A stretch of DNA of 7,000 bases from an uncultured Fidelibacterota bacterium (lineage in GTDB: Bacteria > Marinisomatota > Marinisomatia > Marinisomatales > UBA1611), in NCBI GenBank assembly GCA_913043185.1, contig CAJWMI010000077.1, positions 1-7,000 of the forward strand, given 5' to 3'. Shown one piece after another: positions 1 to 7,000 of the stretch. The position numbers and the translations under genes were made by a program. The stretch's first letter is position 1. Every line of letters begins with the position of its first letter. A model generated the notes under the pieces. The model did no database searches. It saw only the letters and a program-made list of their open reading frames with translations, and was not told the origin of the DNA.

Positions 1-40
1 TCATTTTTTAAAAAATATTAAAGAGCTAGATATTCTCTAA
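1..40. other. Sequence downstream of the glycosylasparaginase gene
   Basis: This short AT-rich stretch follows the minus-strand stop codon. It includes the perfect palindrome ATTTTTTAAAAAAT at 3-16, which has no loop and no GC stem, so it is not a convincing terminator. On the minus strand an ATG lies at 4-2 and could begin another gene outside the window, but nothing beyond it can be seen. Confidence 0.3.
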
Positions 41-988
41 TTACAAAAGACCTTTTACATTAAGTAATTTGGTCCTACCACCTCTTGTAACTAAATGGTC
101 AAAGTTCCATTTTAAACATGCTGCACCAACCTCGCCATCTTTTCTCAGTGCTATATAACCAATTTGAAAATCAGGATTGCCATTATGAGCTTTGATTACC
201 CTGTTTAATGCTTCTTCACATGCTGCAGTAGGGTTGTATCCTTGTCTCATTAGCTCAACAACTAAGAAACTTCCTGAGCTTTTTATTACTTCCTCACCTA
301 ATCCAGTTGCTGCTGCACCACCATTACTATTATCAACATACAATCCAGCACCGATAAGAGGACTATCTCCAACACGACCATGCATTTTGTATGCCCATCC
401 TCCTGTCGTACAAGCACCAGACATATCTCCATTATGATCCTGGACTAACATTGAAACTGTATCATGCGTTTCATGAGGCGTCATCTCTCTTTTATTTTTT
501 TTCCATTCCATCCAAGCATTTCTTGCCTCTTTAGTAAGTAAATTAGTGTGTTTAAACCCCTTAGATATTGCAAACTGTTTTGCTCCCTTACCTACTAGCA
601 TCACATGCTTTGTATCTTCCATAACTTTTCTCGCAACTGATACAGGATGAACAATATTTTGTAAGAAAGCTACAGAACCACAATTACCACTGCTGTCCAT
701 CACACATGAGTCTAGCGTAACCTTGCCAGTCTCATCTGGTAAGCTACCAATCCCAACTGAATTATTTTGTTCATCAGCCTCTATCGCTCTACAACCACCT
801 TCTGCAGCATCCATCGACGAGCCATATTTATTTAAAATATTTATTGCTTCTGAATTAGCCTTTGGAAAGTTCCATGTGGTTATTATTACAGGGGTTTTTT
901 TATTTCGATTGACACTTGATTTTCCAAAAAGAATTGATGGCAGAGACAATCCGATTAAACCACTTTTAAAAAAATCTCTTCTTTTCAT
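41..988 (-). CDS. N4-(beta-N-acetylglucosaminyl)-L-asparaginase (glycosylasparaginase) precursor, exported
   Basis: This Ntn-hydrolase cleaves the amide bond between GlcNAc and asparagine, the last step in removing an N-glycan from its amino acid. The 315-residue protein starts with MKRRDFFKSG followed by a short hydrophobic stretch to about residue 22. RRDFFK matches the twin-arginine export motif, so a periplasmic location is likely. The family autoproteolysis site is visible as HETHDTVSM (residues 172-180). By family knowledge the precursor cuts itself before Thr177, which becomes the N-terminal nucleophile of the beta chain. The substrate-binding loop HGRVGDSP (Arg205 and Asp208) and the TGLGEE segment near 228-233 are also present. 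The length is normal for a full precursor. The start is supported by the signal sequence and by a good ribosome binding site 9 nt upstream. The gene is divergent from the deaminase-like fusion and mannosidase genes, which fits glycoprotein glycan catabolism. Related isoaspartyl peptidase/asparaginase is less likely because of the HDT and GRVGDSP motifs. Confidence 0.93.
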   Translation of the reverse strand: MKRRDFFKSGLIGLSLPSILFGKSSVNRNKKTPVIITTWNFPKANSEAINILNKYGSSMDAAEGGCRAIEADEQNNSVGIGSLPDETGKVTLDSCVMDSSGNCGSVAFLQNIVHPVSVARKVMEDTKHVMLVGKGAKQFAISKGFKHTNLLTKEARNAWMEWKKNKREMTPHETHDTVSMLVQDHNGDMSGACTTGGWAYKMHGRVGDSPLIGAGLYVDNSNGGAAATGLGEEVIKSSGSFLVVELMRQGYNPTAACEEALNRVIKAHNGNPDFQIGYIALRKDGEVGAACLKWNFDHLVTRGGRTKLLNVKGLL

Positions 989-997
989 ATTATACTG

Positions 998-1004
998 TTC
1001 CTTT
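998..1004 (-). promoter_or_regulatory. Ribosome binding site of the glycosylasparaginase gene
   Basis: Read on the minus strand this is AAAGGAA, nine bases before the ATG at 988. It supports that start codon. The two plus-strand genes have no comparable purine-rich element, so this is the only clear Shine-Dalgarno sequence seen at a gene start in the window. Confidence 0.6.
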
Positions 1005-1025
1005 CAAAACGATTTAATTTTGCAT

Positions 1026-1031
1026 ATTATA
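1026..1031 (-). promoter_or_regulatory. Possible -10 box for the glycosylasparaginase gene
   Basis: The minus strand reads TATAAT here, about 37 bases before the start codon and upstream of the ribosome binding site. The hexamer 17 bases further upstream reads AAACTA and does not resemble TTGACA. The surrounding DNA is very AT-rich, so a chance match is quite possible. Confidence 0.25.
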
Positions 1032-1052
1032 TACCTAGTATAGAATAATAGT

Positions 1053-1073
1053 TTTTTACTATTTTAGTAATAA
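1053..1073. repeat. AT-rich inverted repeat in the divergent intergenic region, operator candidate
   Basis: The core TTACTA-TTT-TAGTAA (1056-1070) is a perfect 6-3-6 inverted repeat. After one mismatched pair, two more flanking bases pair on each side. A second, overlapping repeat, AATAGT-TTTTT-ACTATT, lies at 1047-1063. The site is about midway between two divergent genes and covers the expected -35 zone of the minus-strand promoter, which is where a shared operator could lie. No known regulator motif is recognised, and such repeats arise readily by chance in AT-rich DNA. Confidence 0.25.
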
Positions 1074-1134
1074 CACAGTAATAATTTTAGCCATTCTATG
1101 TTCAAAACCACATATATAATTATATTCTAATTCT

Positions 1135-3462
1135 ATGAGTCATTTCAGCCCTGTAGAAAAACATTTTTTTAGTCTTCAGGATATTCAAAAACAAACCACG
1201 AACATACCCTATATAGTATTAGATAATTTCCCCCAGCTTGGTCTGATAACTTCGCTGCGTTTTTTAGAATGGGCTTCAGAAAACCCTGAGGGCGTCATAA
1301 GCCTGCCCACAGGAAAGACACCTGAATATTTTATTAAGTGGACCCATCATATCTTAAATAATTGGGACAAGAAAGATCTGATCGATCTACGAGAAAATAA
1401 TGGACTGATACTAGAGAATAAGCCTGAATTAACCGATCTAAGATTTGTACAGATTGATGAGTTCTACCCTCTTAACCCAAACCAGCATAACAGCTTTTAT
1501 AACTATGTTAATAAGTATTATATAAAAGGATTTGGGCTTAACCCAAAGAATGCACTCTTGATCAATTCTGATGAGATTCCATTAGCGAATAATAAAAATC
1601 GTAGAAAAATTTTTCCGGAGAATAAGGTGGATATTACGCTGCGCTTTAGAGATGCTGAGAATGATAAAGAAAAAGAGCAGCAGGATTCTATATTCCTGAT
1701 TGACCAGTGGTGCGCAGAATATGAGGACAGAATTCGTTCTCTAGGCGGTATTGGGTTTTTCCTTGGCGGAATCGGCCCTGATGGCCACATCGCATTTAAT
1801 GTTAGAGGCTCTGACCATAATTCAACTACAAGGCTTACCAGTACTAATTTTGAAACCCAGGCTGCAGCCGCAACGGATCTAGGAGGAATAGAAATTAGTA
1901 GAAATAGATTGGTGATCACTATTGGTCTAGGTACGATAACATATAATCCTGATGCTACCGGAATTATCATTGCCGCTGGAGAGGCTAAATCACTTATCAT
2001 AAAAAATTCCTTGGAAAAACAACCCGATGTAAAATATCCGGCTACTGCTTTAAATAAACTAAAACACAGTTGTTTCTATATAACGCAGGGCGCTGCAAAA
2101 TTATTAAATGACACGGAAACTGAATACTGGAATAGTAAAACCTGGGACAAACCAAAATCGCAAAAATCTTTGTTAGAGCTATCAAGAAAAATAAATGTTT
2201 ATGGGAAAAAATTATCCTTAAAAGATCTAAAAAATGATTCTCACTGTAAAAATATACCTGGCCTAAATGAAAACACAGTCAGTGAAATAATCAGTGATAT
2301 TGATAATAAGGTTCAGAAAGGAATAAAGCAGGAAACAGATCAAATCTTTTACCATACAGGCCCTCACCATGATGACATCATGCTAGGCCTGATGCCGTAT
2401 ATTATTCAGCTCATTAGAGAGCCAACCAATTATCATCATTTTGTGAATATGACCTCAGGATTCACCTCCGTAACAAATAGTTTTATCTTTGATATCTTAT
2501 CAGATACTTTATCTTTTTTAAATGATGGTAAGATTCAGATGGCAGACTATAGCGACTTTTTTGACATAGGCCATACAAAGAAATGGGATAAAGATGTATA
2601 CCACTATCTAGATGCTATAGCAGACAATGATACTATAGAGCAAAAAAGAGGAATGTCTCACAGAATTGTAAGAGCAATAATCGAGATATATAATATTCCG
2701 AATAAAGAGAATCTATACAAATGTATCAATTCAGTACTAGACGAGTTAAAGAGCTATTACGATGGTCAAAAAAATTCTATTGAAATACAAAAACTAAAGG
2801 GTATGATAAGAGAGTATGAAGAAGAACTTGTCTGGGCAAATTATGGTGTACGTGTGCAGGATGTTCACCACCTTAGGCTAGGTTTCTATCAGGGAGAAAT
2901 TTTTACGGAAAATCCACAAAAAAATAGAGATGTTCTTCCAGTACTAAATCAGCTAAAAGAAATTAAACCGTCGGTTATATCGGTAGCCTTTGATCCAGAG
3001 GGCAGTGGCCCAGACACACACTATAAAGTATTACAGACCATCGCAGAGGCAATACGCATGTGGAAAAGTTCAGAAGATATTTCTGAGCTAAGGATATGGG
3101 GATATCGTAATGTTTGGTATAGATTTGACTTATCTGAAGCAGATATTATTGTGCCTGTCACTCTAAACTCTATGGCGATTATGAGGTCTACATTTAACAA
3201 TTGTTATCTGAGTCAAAAGGAAGCGTCATTTCCAAGCCATGAGCATGATGGTCCGTTCTCTGATTTATCACAAAGCATCTGGGTTGAACAACATAAAGAG
3301 CTTCAGCTACTATTAGGCAGGGACTATTGGTATCAAAATGACAATCCTCATCTTAGAGCTGTTCATGGAACAGTCTATCTAAAAGAAATGAACGCAGATG
3401 AGTTTCTTTCTGTCGCAAGAAAATTAGAGGAGCATATGGAAGGCCCAGTGTTGTCATCGTAA
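1135..3462 (+). CDS. Glucosamine-6-phosphate deaminase-like (NagB family) protein fused to a PIG-L/LmbE-type deacetylase-like domain
   Basis: The 775-residue protein has two enzyme-like halves and no signal peptide, so it is likely cytoplasmic. Residues about 30-330 resemble NagB, which converts GlcN6P to fructose-6-phosphate plus ammonia. Visible are the phosphate loop SLPTGKTP (56-63), QIDEF with Asp108, and GGIGPDGHIAFN with Asp216 and His218. The NagB Glu after AFN is Val223 here, and the expected phosphate-binding Arg appears to be absent near 242. Residues about 403-770 resemble PIG-L/LmbE zinc deacetylases, which remove acetyl groups from GlcNAc-type sugars. HTGPHHDDI gives His411, Asp413 and Asp414, and DPEGSGPDTH gives His629 as the likely third metal ligand. 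The spacing between these motifs is longer than in compact PIG-L proteins. The same architecture is known in Bacteroides (BT_0258 type, named only as deaminase-like). It precedes the mannosidase gene by 67 bp, probably in one operon. A combined deacetylase/deaminase role in amino-sugar use is plausible but inferred. Confidence 0.85.
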   Translation: MSHFSPVEKHFFSLQDIQKQTTNIPYIVLDNFPQLGLITSLRFLEWASENPEGVISLPTGKTPEYFIKWTHHILNNWDKKDLIDLRENNGLILENKPELTDLRFVQIDEFYPLNPNQHNSFYNYVNKYYIKGFGLNPKNALLINSDEIPLANNKNRRKIFPENKVDITLRFRDAENDKEKEQQDSIFLIDQWCAEYEDRIRSLGGIGFFLGGIGPDGHIAFNVRGSDHNSTTRLTSTNFETQAAAATDLGGIEISRNRLVITIGLGTITYNPDATGIIIAAGEAKSLIIKNSLEKQPDVKYPATALNKLKHSCFYITQGAAKLLNDTETEYWNSKTWDKPKSQKSLLELSRKINVYGKKLSLKDLKNDSHCKNIPGLNENTVSEIISDIDNKVQKGIKQETDQIFYHTGPHHDDIMLGLMPYIIQLIREPTNYHHFVNMTSGFTSVTNSFIFDILSDTLSFLNDGKIQMADYSDFFDIGHTKKWDKDVYHYLDAIADNDTIEQKRGMSHRIVRAIIEIYNIPNKENLYKCINSVLDELKSYYDGQKNSIEIQKLKGMIREYEEELVWANYGVRVQDVHHLRLGFYQGEIFTENPQKNRDVLPVLNQLKEIKPSVISVAFDPEGSGPDTHYKVLQTIAEAIRMWKSSEDISELRIWGYRNVWYRFDLSEADIIVPVTLNSMAIMRSTFNNCYLSQKEASFPSHEHDGPFSDLSQSIWVEQHKELQLLLGRDYWYQNDNPHLRAVHGTVYLKEMNADEFLSVARKLEEHMEGPVLSS

Positions 3463-3529
3463 AGAATGATGATATAATTCCTATAATTCGGTAAAATTAA
3501 TTCATCAGCTACACAAGTAAAGCATATTT
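3463..3529 (+). other. Short operon spacer without terminator
   Basis: These 67 bases between the deaminase-like and mannosidase genes hold no GC-rich hairpin with a T-run and no clear promoter. The octamer TATAATTC occurs twice in tandem (3473-3480 and 3482-3489), separated by one base. No Shine-Dalgarno element precedes the ATG at 3530. The lack of a terminator supports cotranscription. Confidence 0.4.
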
Positions 3530-6469
3530 ATGAACGAAAAAGAAACAAATATAATTATCTCAAGGATAGAAAAATGGTATAACCGTTTGTCTGAAATGTT
3601 TGTCGAAGACAGACAATCATTAGTCGCAGAATACTGCTGGTCAAAAGAGCCTATACCTTTTGCAAAAAAATCAGAAAAAAAATATAAATCTATCACTAAA
3701 GGCAAATCATGGGGTAAAGAATGGGACAGTGCTTGGTTTCATTTAACAGGAAAAATAAAAAAAGAATGGACTAATAAAATCATTGTAGCTGATTTAGACT
3801 TTTCAGGTGAGGGTTTAGTCTATGATCCAAAAGGAAATGAGATACAAGGTATCACCAATGCTTCGATCTGGGATCCTAATTTTGCAAGGACACGTGTTAT
3901 TCTACCTACCACCTGTATTAATAAAAACAATGTTGAAATCTGGGTCGAGGCTGCTGCCAATTCATTATTTGGTATATTCGTAGACCCTGATCCTGAGCAA
4001 GACAATCCTAAGCGGCACGGCACTTTCGATGCTAAAGTTGAGACGATAGATATTGGCATTTTTAGAAAAGATATCTGGGACCTATACCTAGACGCAAGAA
4101 TACTATATGGTCTGATTGAGAGACTGGATAAAAAATCAGTTCGCCGGGCAAGAATCATTGACTCAATGAATAATGCCATTATTGCATTTAAAGATGATGC
4201 TAAAAATGCAGAAGCTTCCAGAAAAATTCTTTCTCAAGAACTGAACAAGCGTGCATCTTCTTCAGATCTTAAGGCTGCAGCCGTTGGTCACGCACACATA
4301 GACACCGGATGGCTCTGGCCAGTAAGAGAAACAATCCGAAAATGTGCCAGAACATTTGCAACACAATTAAATCTGATAGACAAATATCCGGATTATATCT
4401 TTGGTGCTTCGATGCCACAACATTATCAATTCATGAAAGACTACTATCCTAATATTTTTAATAGAATAAAAGCAGCAGTAAAAAAAGGCCAGTGGGAGCT
4501 GCAAGGCGGAATGTGGGTCGAGGCTGACTGTAACCTTATTAGCGGAGAGTCTATGGTACGACAATTGCTCTATGGGAAAAATTTTTTCTTAAAAGAGTTT
4601 GGCGTGGAAGTAGATAATCTTTGGCTTCCTGATGTTTTTGGGTATTCAGCAGCACTCCCTCAAATATTGAAAAAGGCTGACATAAATTATTTTCTAACAC
4701 AAAAAATTTCTTGGAACCAGTTCAATGAATTCCCCTATCAAACGTTTAACTGGAGAGGTATTGATGGCACTGAAATTTTAACCCACTTCCCTCCAGAGAA
4801 CACCTATAACAGCGAGCTTGATACAAAATTTTTAATTCCTGCTCAGGATACATTTAAGGAAAAGGTTGAGCTAGATGAGTTTATGTCTCTTTTTGGGGTT
4901 GGTGATGGTGGCGGAGGGCCTAAGCCAGAAAATATTGAATTAGGAAGAAGACTAAAAAATCTCGAGAGTGCACCAAGAGTATCTTTTGATACTGCAAAAA
5001 ATTTCTTTAACAGGCTAAACAAGAAAAAAAGTCGCCTCCAAACGTGGGTAGGTGAATTGTATTTAGAACTACACCGTGGTACCCTGACCACTCATGGACT
5101 AGTGAAAAAACAAAATAGAAAATTAGAAAACAAACTAAAGGCTGTAGAATTTTTGTGGTCGTGTACCGACCTAAAGCTATACCCTTCTGCAGACCTAGAT
5201 GCATCATGGAAAAAGTTATTAATCAACCAGTTTCATGATATCATACCTGGATCAAGCATAAACCTTGTCTATCAAAATACTCATAAAGAATACATTAATA
5301 TCCATAAAAAATGTGATGAGTTAATTGAAAAAGGAATCACAACTCTTTTTCAAAAGAGCGATAACTCATTTGTTCTTTCAAACATTTTATCCTACTCCTA
5401 TGAAGGACTGAAAAAAACCCCAAAAAACTTTATAGGCTATAGCCTTATTACAGAGAACAATGAAGAAATTAGTACACAAGAAATTAATGGCGACAACTAT
5501 TGCCAAATATCTCTACCGCCATTTTCATTTACAAACTTTCGCAAAGGGAATAAGCAGAAACCTCAGACAAAGAAACAATCGGGCTTTGTACTAGAAAATG
5601 AGCTTGTACAATATAATTTTTCAATGGATGGCACCCTTATTTCTGCAGTTGATAAAAAAGTAAATAAAAATTTACTAAGTGCGCCTGGAAATGTCTTGTC
5701 CCTATATGAAGACAGGCCTCTAAACTGGGATGCTTGGGACATAGATTTTTATTATAGAGACTCACTGTTAGAGACTGCTAAAATTGAAAAAATAAATAAA
5801 GTCCAAAATGGCCCGGTATTAAGCTTATTAGAAATTCATTATAATATTGGTAACTCTTCTATTAAACAGATAATCTCATTATCAAATAGGTCAAAACGTT
5901 TGGATTTTGATACTATTGTAAATTGGCATGAAAAGCATAAAATGCTTAGAGTGCATTTCCCTACAAATATAGTATCTGAGCAAGCATCGTTCGATATTCA
6001 ATATGGCTACGTCAAAAGAAACACACATAAAAACACAAGCTGGGACAGAGCAAAGTTTGAGGTAGTTGGTCATAAATATGCTGACCTTTCAGATAATGAT
6101 TACGGTATCGCTATTTTAAATGATTGTAAATATGGTTATACTATTTTTGATAAAACAGTTGACCTAAATCTTCTCCGATCCCCAAATAATCCTGATCCTG
6201 ATGCTGACCTTGGAGAGCACTCATTTACCTATAGTTTTTATCCTCACGAGCATGACCTAATCCGTTCCAATGTGATTGAAGAAGCCACAAGATTAAACCA
6301 ACCACCATTATTATTTGATCATTTAAAAAATATAGAAAGCAAGTCCCCGATAAATTTTGAAGGAGAGGGTATAGAAATATCAGCAATTAAAAAATCTGAG
6401 GAAAATAATGAAATCATTATCAGAGCCGTAGAGACACTTGGGAAAACGTCCGCGATTGGTATCAAGTAA
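3530..6469 (+). CDS. Alpha-mannosidase, glycoside hydrolase family 38, probably truncated at its C-terminus
   Basis: This retaining, zinc-dependent exo-mannosidase would remove alpha-linked mannose, as found in N-glycans. The 979-residue protein has no signal peptide and is expected in the cytoplasm. The N-terminal beta domain (about 1-240) includes an aromatic-rich WDSAWFHLTG segment. The catalytic barrel starts with GHAHIDTGWLWP, giving zinc ligands His256 and Asp258. LWLPDVFGYS carries Asp368, the expected nucleophile and zinc ligand. GELYLELHRGTLTTHG (508-523) is a conserved GH38 segment, and NQFHDIIPGSS supplies His569, the fourth zinc ligand. The C-terminal beta-sandwich begins near 670. 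The conserved ISAIKKSEENNEIIIRAVETLGK segment lies close to the stop, whereas homologues usually continue for another roughly 50 residues to a PFEIKT-like end. The stop at 6467-6469 falls inside sequence that reads as lnt in another frame, so the native end is probably lost. No ribosome binding site is evident. The gene follows the deaminase-like gene and is likely cotranscribed with it. Confidence 0.93.
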   Translation: MNEKETNIIISRIEKWYNRLSEMFVEDRQSLVAEYCWSKEPIPFAKKSEKKYKSITKGKSWGKEWDSAWFHLTGKIKKEWTNKIIVADLDFSGEGLVYDPKGNEIQGITNASIWDPNFARTRVILPTTCINKNNVEIWVEAAANSLFGIFVDPDPEQDNPKRHGTFDAKVETIDIGIFRKDIWDLYLDARILYGLIERLDKKSVRRARIIDSMNNAIIAFKDDAKNAEASRKILSQELNKRASSSDLKAAAVGHAHIDTGWLWPVRETIRKCARTFATQLNLIDKYPDYIFGASMPQHYQFMKDYYPNIFNRIKAAVKKGQWELQGGMWVEADCNLISGESMVRQLLYGKNFFLKEFGVEVDNLWLPDVFGYSAALPQILKKADINYFLTQKISWNQFNEFPYQTFNWRGIDGTEILTHFPPENTYNSELDTKFLIPAQDTFKEKVELDEFMSLFGVGDGGGGPKPENIELGRRLKNLESAPRVSFDTAKNFFNRLNKKKSRLQTWVGELYLELHRGTLTTHGLVKKQNRKLENKLKAVEFLWSCTDLKLYPSADLDASWKKLLINQFHDIIPGSSINLVYQNTHKEYINIHKKCDELIEKGITTLFQKSDNSFVLSNILSYSYEGLKKTPKNFIGYSLITENNEEISTQEINGDNYCQISLPPFSFTNFRKGNKQKPQTKKQSGFVLENELVQYNFSMDGTLISAVDKKVNKNLLSAPGNVLSLYEDRPLNWDAWDIDFYYRDSLLETAKIEKINKVQNGPVLSLLEIHYNIGNSSIKQIISLSNRSKRLDFDTIVNWHEKHKMLRVHFPTNIVSEQASFDIQYGYVKRNTHKNTSWDRAKFEVVGHKYADLSDNDYGIAILNDCKYGYTIFDKTVDLNLLRSPNNPDPDADLGEHSFTYSFYPHEHDLIRSNVIEEATRLNQPPLLFDHLKNIESKSPINFEGEGIEISAIKKSEENNEIIIRAVETLGKTSAIGIK

Positions 6470-7000
6470 CCAAAAAGATCCTCGATAAAAAACCTGACTT
6501 GGTTGTTTGGCCTGAAGGAGCTCAAGGAGGCCCCTACAACCCCATCGAAAAAGAGCCTTGCCTATATTATCCTTCCTATGATGGTGCTATTGGAAGAGCC
6601 TGTTCTGTTTTGGCAGATAAAAACAGCATATCGGAATTAACAAAACAAGATGCTGTTATCTCGATGTATGATTTCTACTCTACATTGGCCCAAAAACATA
6701 ATTTTTATTTTTTGGTTGGGGGAGGATCTTCAGATCCCTCATTGATCTCTTTTTTAAAGGATCCTGCCAATAAAGAAATTGCCTCCAATTCAAATTCACT
6801 CCAAAATGCTTTGCGCAGTGAATTTGTTTTCACCAATTCATGTTACCTATTTGATCCAAGCGGTGGTGTATCAGATCCATATCACAAAATGATCTTGCTA
6901 CCATTTGGAGAATATGTTCCAGGATCGAATATGTTTCCTTTTCTCAAAGGCGTAATTCCCGGAGCAGGTAATTTTGAAGCTGGAGATAAGGTTGAATACT
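6445..7000 (+). pseudogene. lnt: Apolipoprotein N-acyltransferase, catalytic (nitrilase-like) domain only; 5' part missing, continues past window
   Basis: Intact Lnt adds the third acyl chain to bacterial lipoproteins at the inner membrane, using a periplasmic carbon-nitrogen-hydrolase domain held by several membrane helices. The frame is open from 6412 and Lnt-like from about 6445-6457 (DWYQVTKKIL, then PDLVVWPEGAQGG). The catalytic Glu of WPE is at 6514-6516. The catalytic Lys is in YHKMILLPFGEYVPG, at 6886-6888, followed by IPGAGNFEAGD. The catalytic Cys would lie beyond the window. Before the domain there is no ATG, no ribosome binding site and none of the N-terminal membrane segments, because the upstream DNA is mannosidase in another frame. 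The first in-frame ATG is at 6664, inside the catalytic domain. The segment between the WPE and FLVGGGSSD parts is longer than in typical Lnt. The piece is either a broken gene or the product of a mis-joined assembly. Lnt identity is well supported; the exact left edge is uncertain. Confidence 0.8.

Larger units (their letters stand above)
989..1134. promoter_or_regulatory. Divergent intergenic region between glycosylasparaginase and deaminase-like fusion genes
   Basis: This 146-bp stretch must hold the promoters for both directions. For the plus-strand gene a TATAAT occurs at 1115-1120, but it is only 14 bases from the ATG and lacks a recognisable -35 box, so it would give a very short leader if real. 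No clear Bacteroidota-type promoter (TTTG then TAnnTTTG) is seen. There is no purine-rich ribosome binding site before 1135. The inverted repeat and the minus-strand signals are listed separately. Confidence 0.4.

Noticed and set aside
3..16. Palindrome ATTTTTTAAAAAAT as a transcription terminator
   Set aside because: It has only A-T pairs and no loop, so it cannot form a stable terminator hairpin.
723..1043. 106-residue plus-strand open frame over the start of the glycosylasparaginase gene
   Set aside because: Most of it is antisense to the conserved signal peptide and alpha chain of the glycosylasparaginase, and the tail is AT-rich intergenic sequence.
1518..2000. 160-residue open frame on the minus strand inside the deaminase-like gene
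   Set aside because: It lies fully antisense to a clearly conserved NagB-like coding region, has no ribosome site or recognisable domain, and is best explained as a shadow frame.
4903..4920. Glycine-rich, G-dense stretch that looked like a repeat
   Set aside because: It encodes the VGDGGGGP loop in the GH38 barrel, a normal part of this family.
6430..6475. Programmed frameshift linking mannosidase and Lnt frames
   Set aside because: GGGAAAA is not an in-frame X-XXY-YYZ slippery heptamer, and a shift would make a meaningless fusion while both proteins would still lack essential parts.
6445..7000. Recent transfer of the Lnt segment judged by base composition
   Set aside because: Line-by-line counts of G and C in the segment range from about 32% to 47%, too variable to separate it from the neighbouring mannosidase gene.

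Overview
The window looks like a piece of an AT-rich (by eye in the mid-30s % GC) Gram-negative genome, most likely Bacteroidota or a relative in the FCB group. The reasons are a NagB-like/PIG-L-like fusion protein of the Bacteroides BT_0258 type, an exported glycosylasparaginase with an MKRRDFF leader, and forward genes without a clear Shine-Dalgarno sequence. The phylum is an inference, not a proof.

Layout: positions 41-988 (minus strand) carry a complete N4-(beta-N-acetylglucosaminyl)-L-asparaginase precursor with a Tat-like signal. A 146-bp divergent intergenic region (989-1134) follows, holding a minus-strand ribosome binding site, AT-rich -10-like boxes on both strands and a 6-3-6 inverted repeat. 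On the plus strand, 1135-3462 encodes a 775-residue protein with a glucosamine-6-phosphate deaminase-like N-terminal half and a PIG-L/LmbE deacetylase-like C-terminal half. After 67 bp with no terminator, 3530-6469 encodes a GH38 alpha-mannosidase. The last about 550 bases, in another frame, encode the nitrilase-like catalytic domain of apolipoprotein N-acyltransferase (Lnt). They run off the window end and have no start codon and no membrane domain.

The first three genes fit one theme, breakdown of Asn-linked glycans. The mannosidase would remove mannose, the glycosylasparaginase would split the GlcNAc-Asn linkage outside the cytoplasm, and the deaminase/deacetylase fusion would act on the amino sugar released. 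The mannosidase and fusion protein lack signal peptides, so they should act on imported material.

The oddest place is about 6440-6470. The mannosidase appears to lose the end of its C-terminal beta-sandwich exactly where an out-of-frame lnt begins without its N-terminal half. This looks like a breakpoint, either a genomic deletion/rearrangement or an assembly chimera. The fusion protein also seems to lack two residues of canonical NagB (general-acid helper Glu and phosphate-binding Arg), so its substrate or reaction may differ from that of true NagB.
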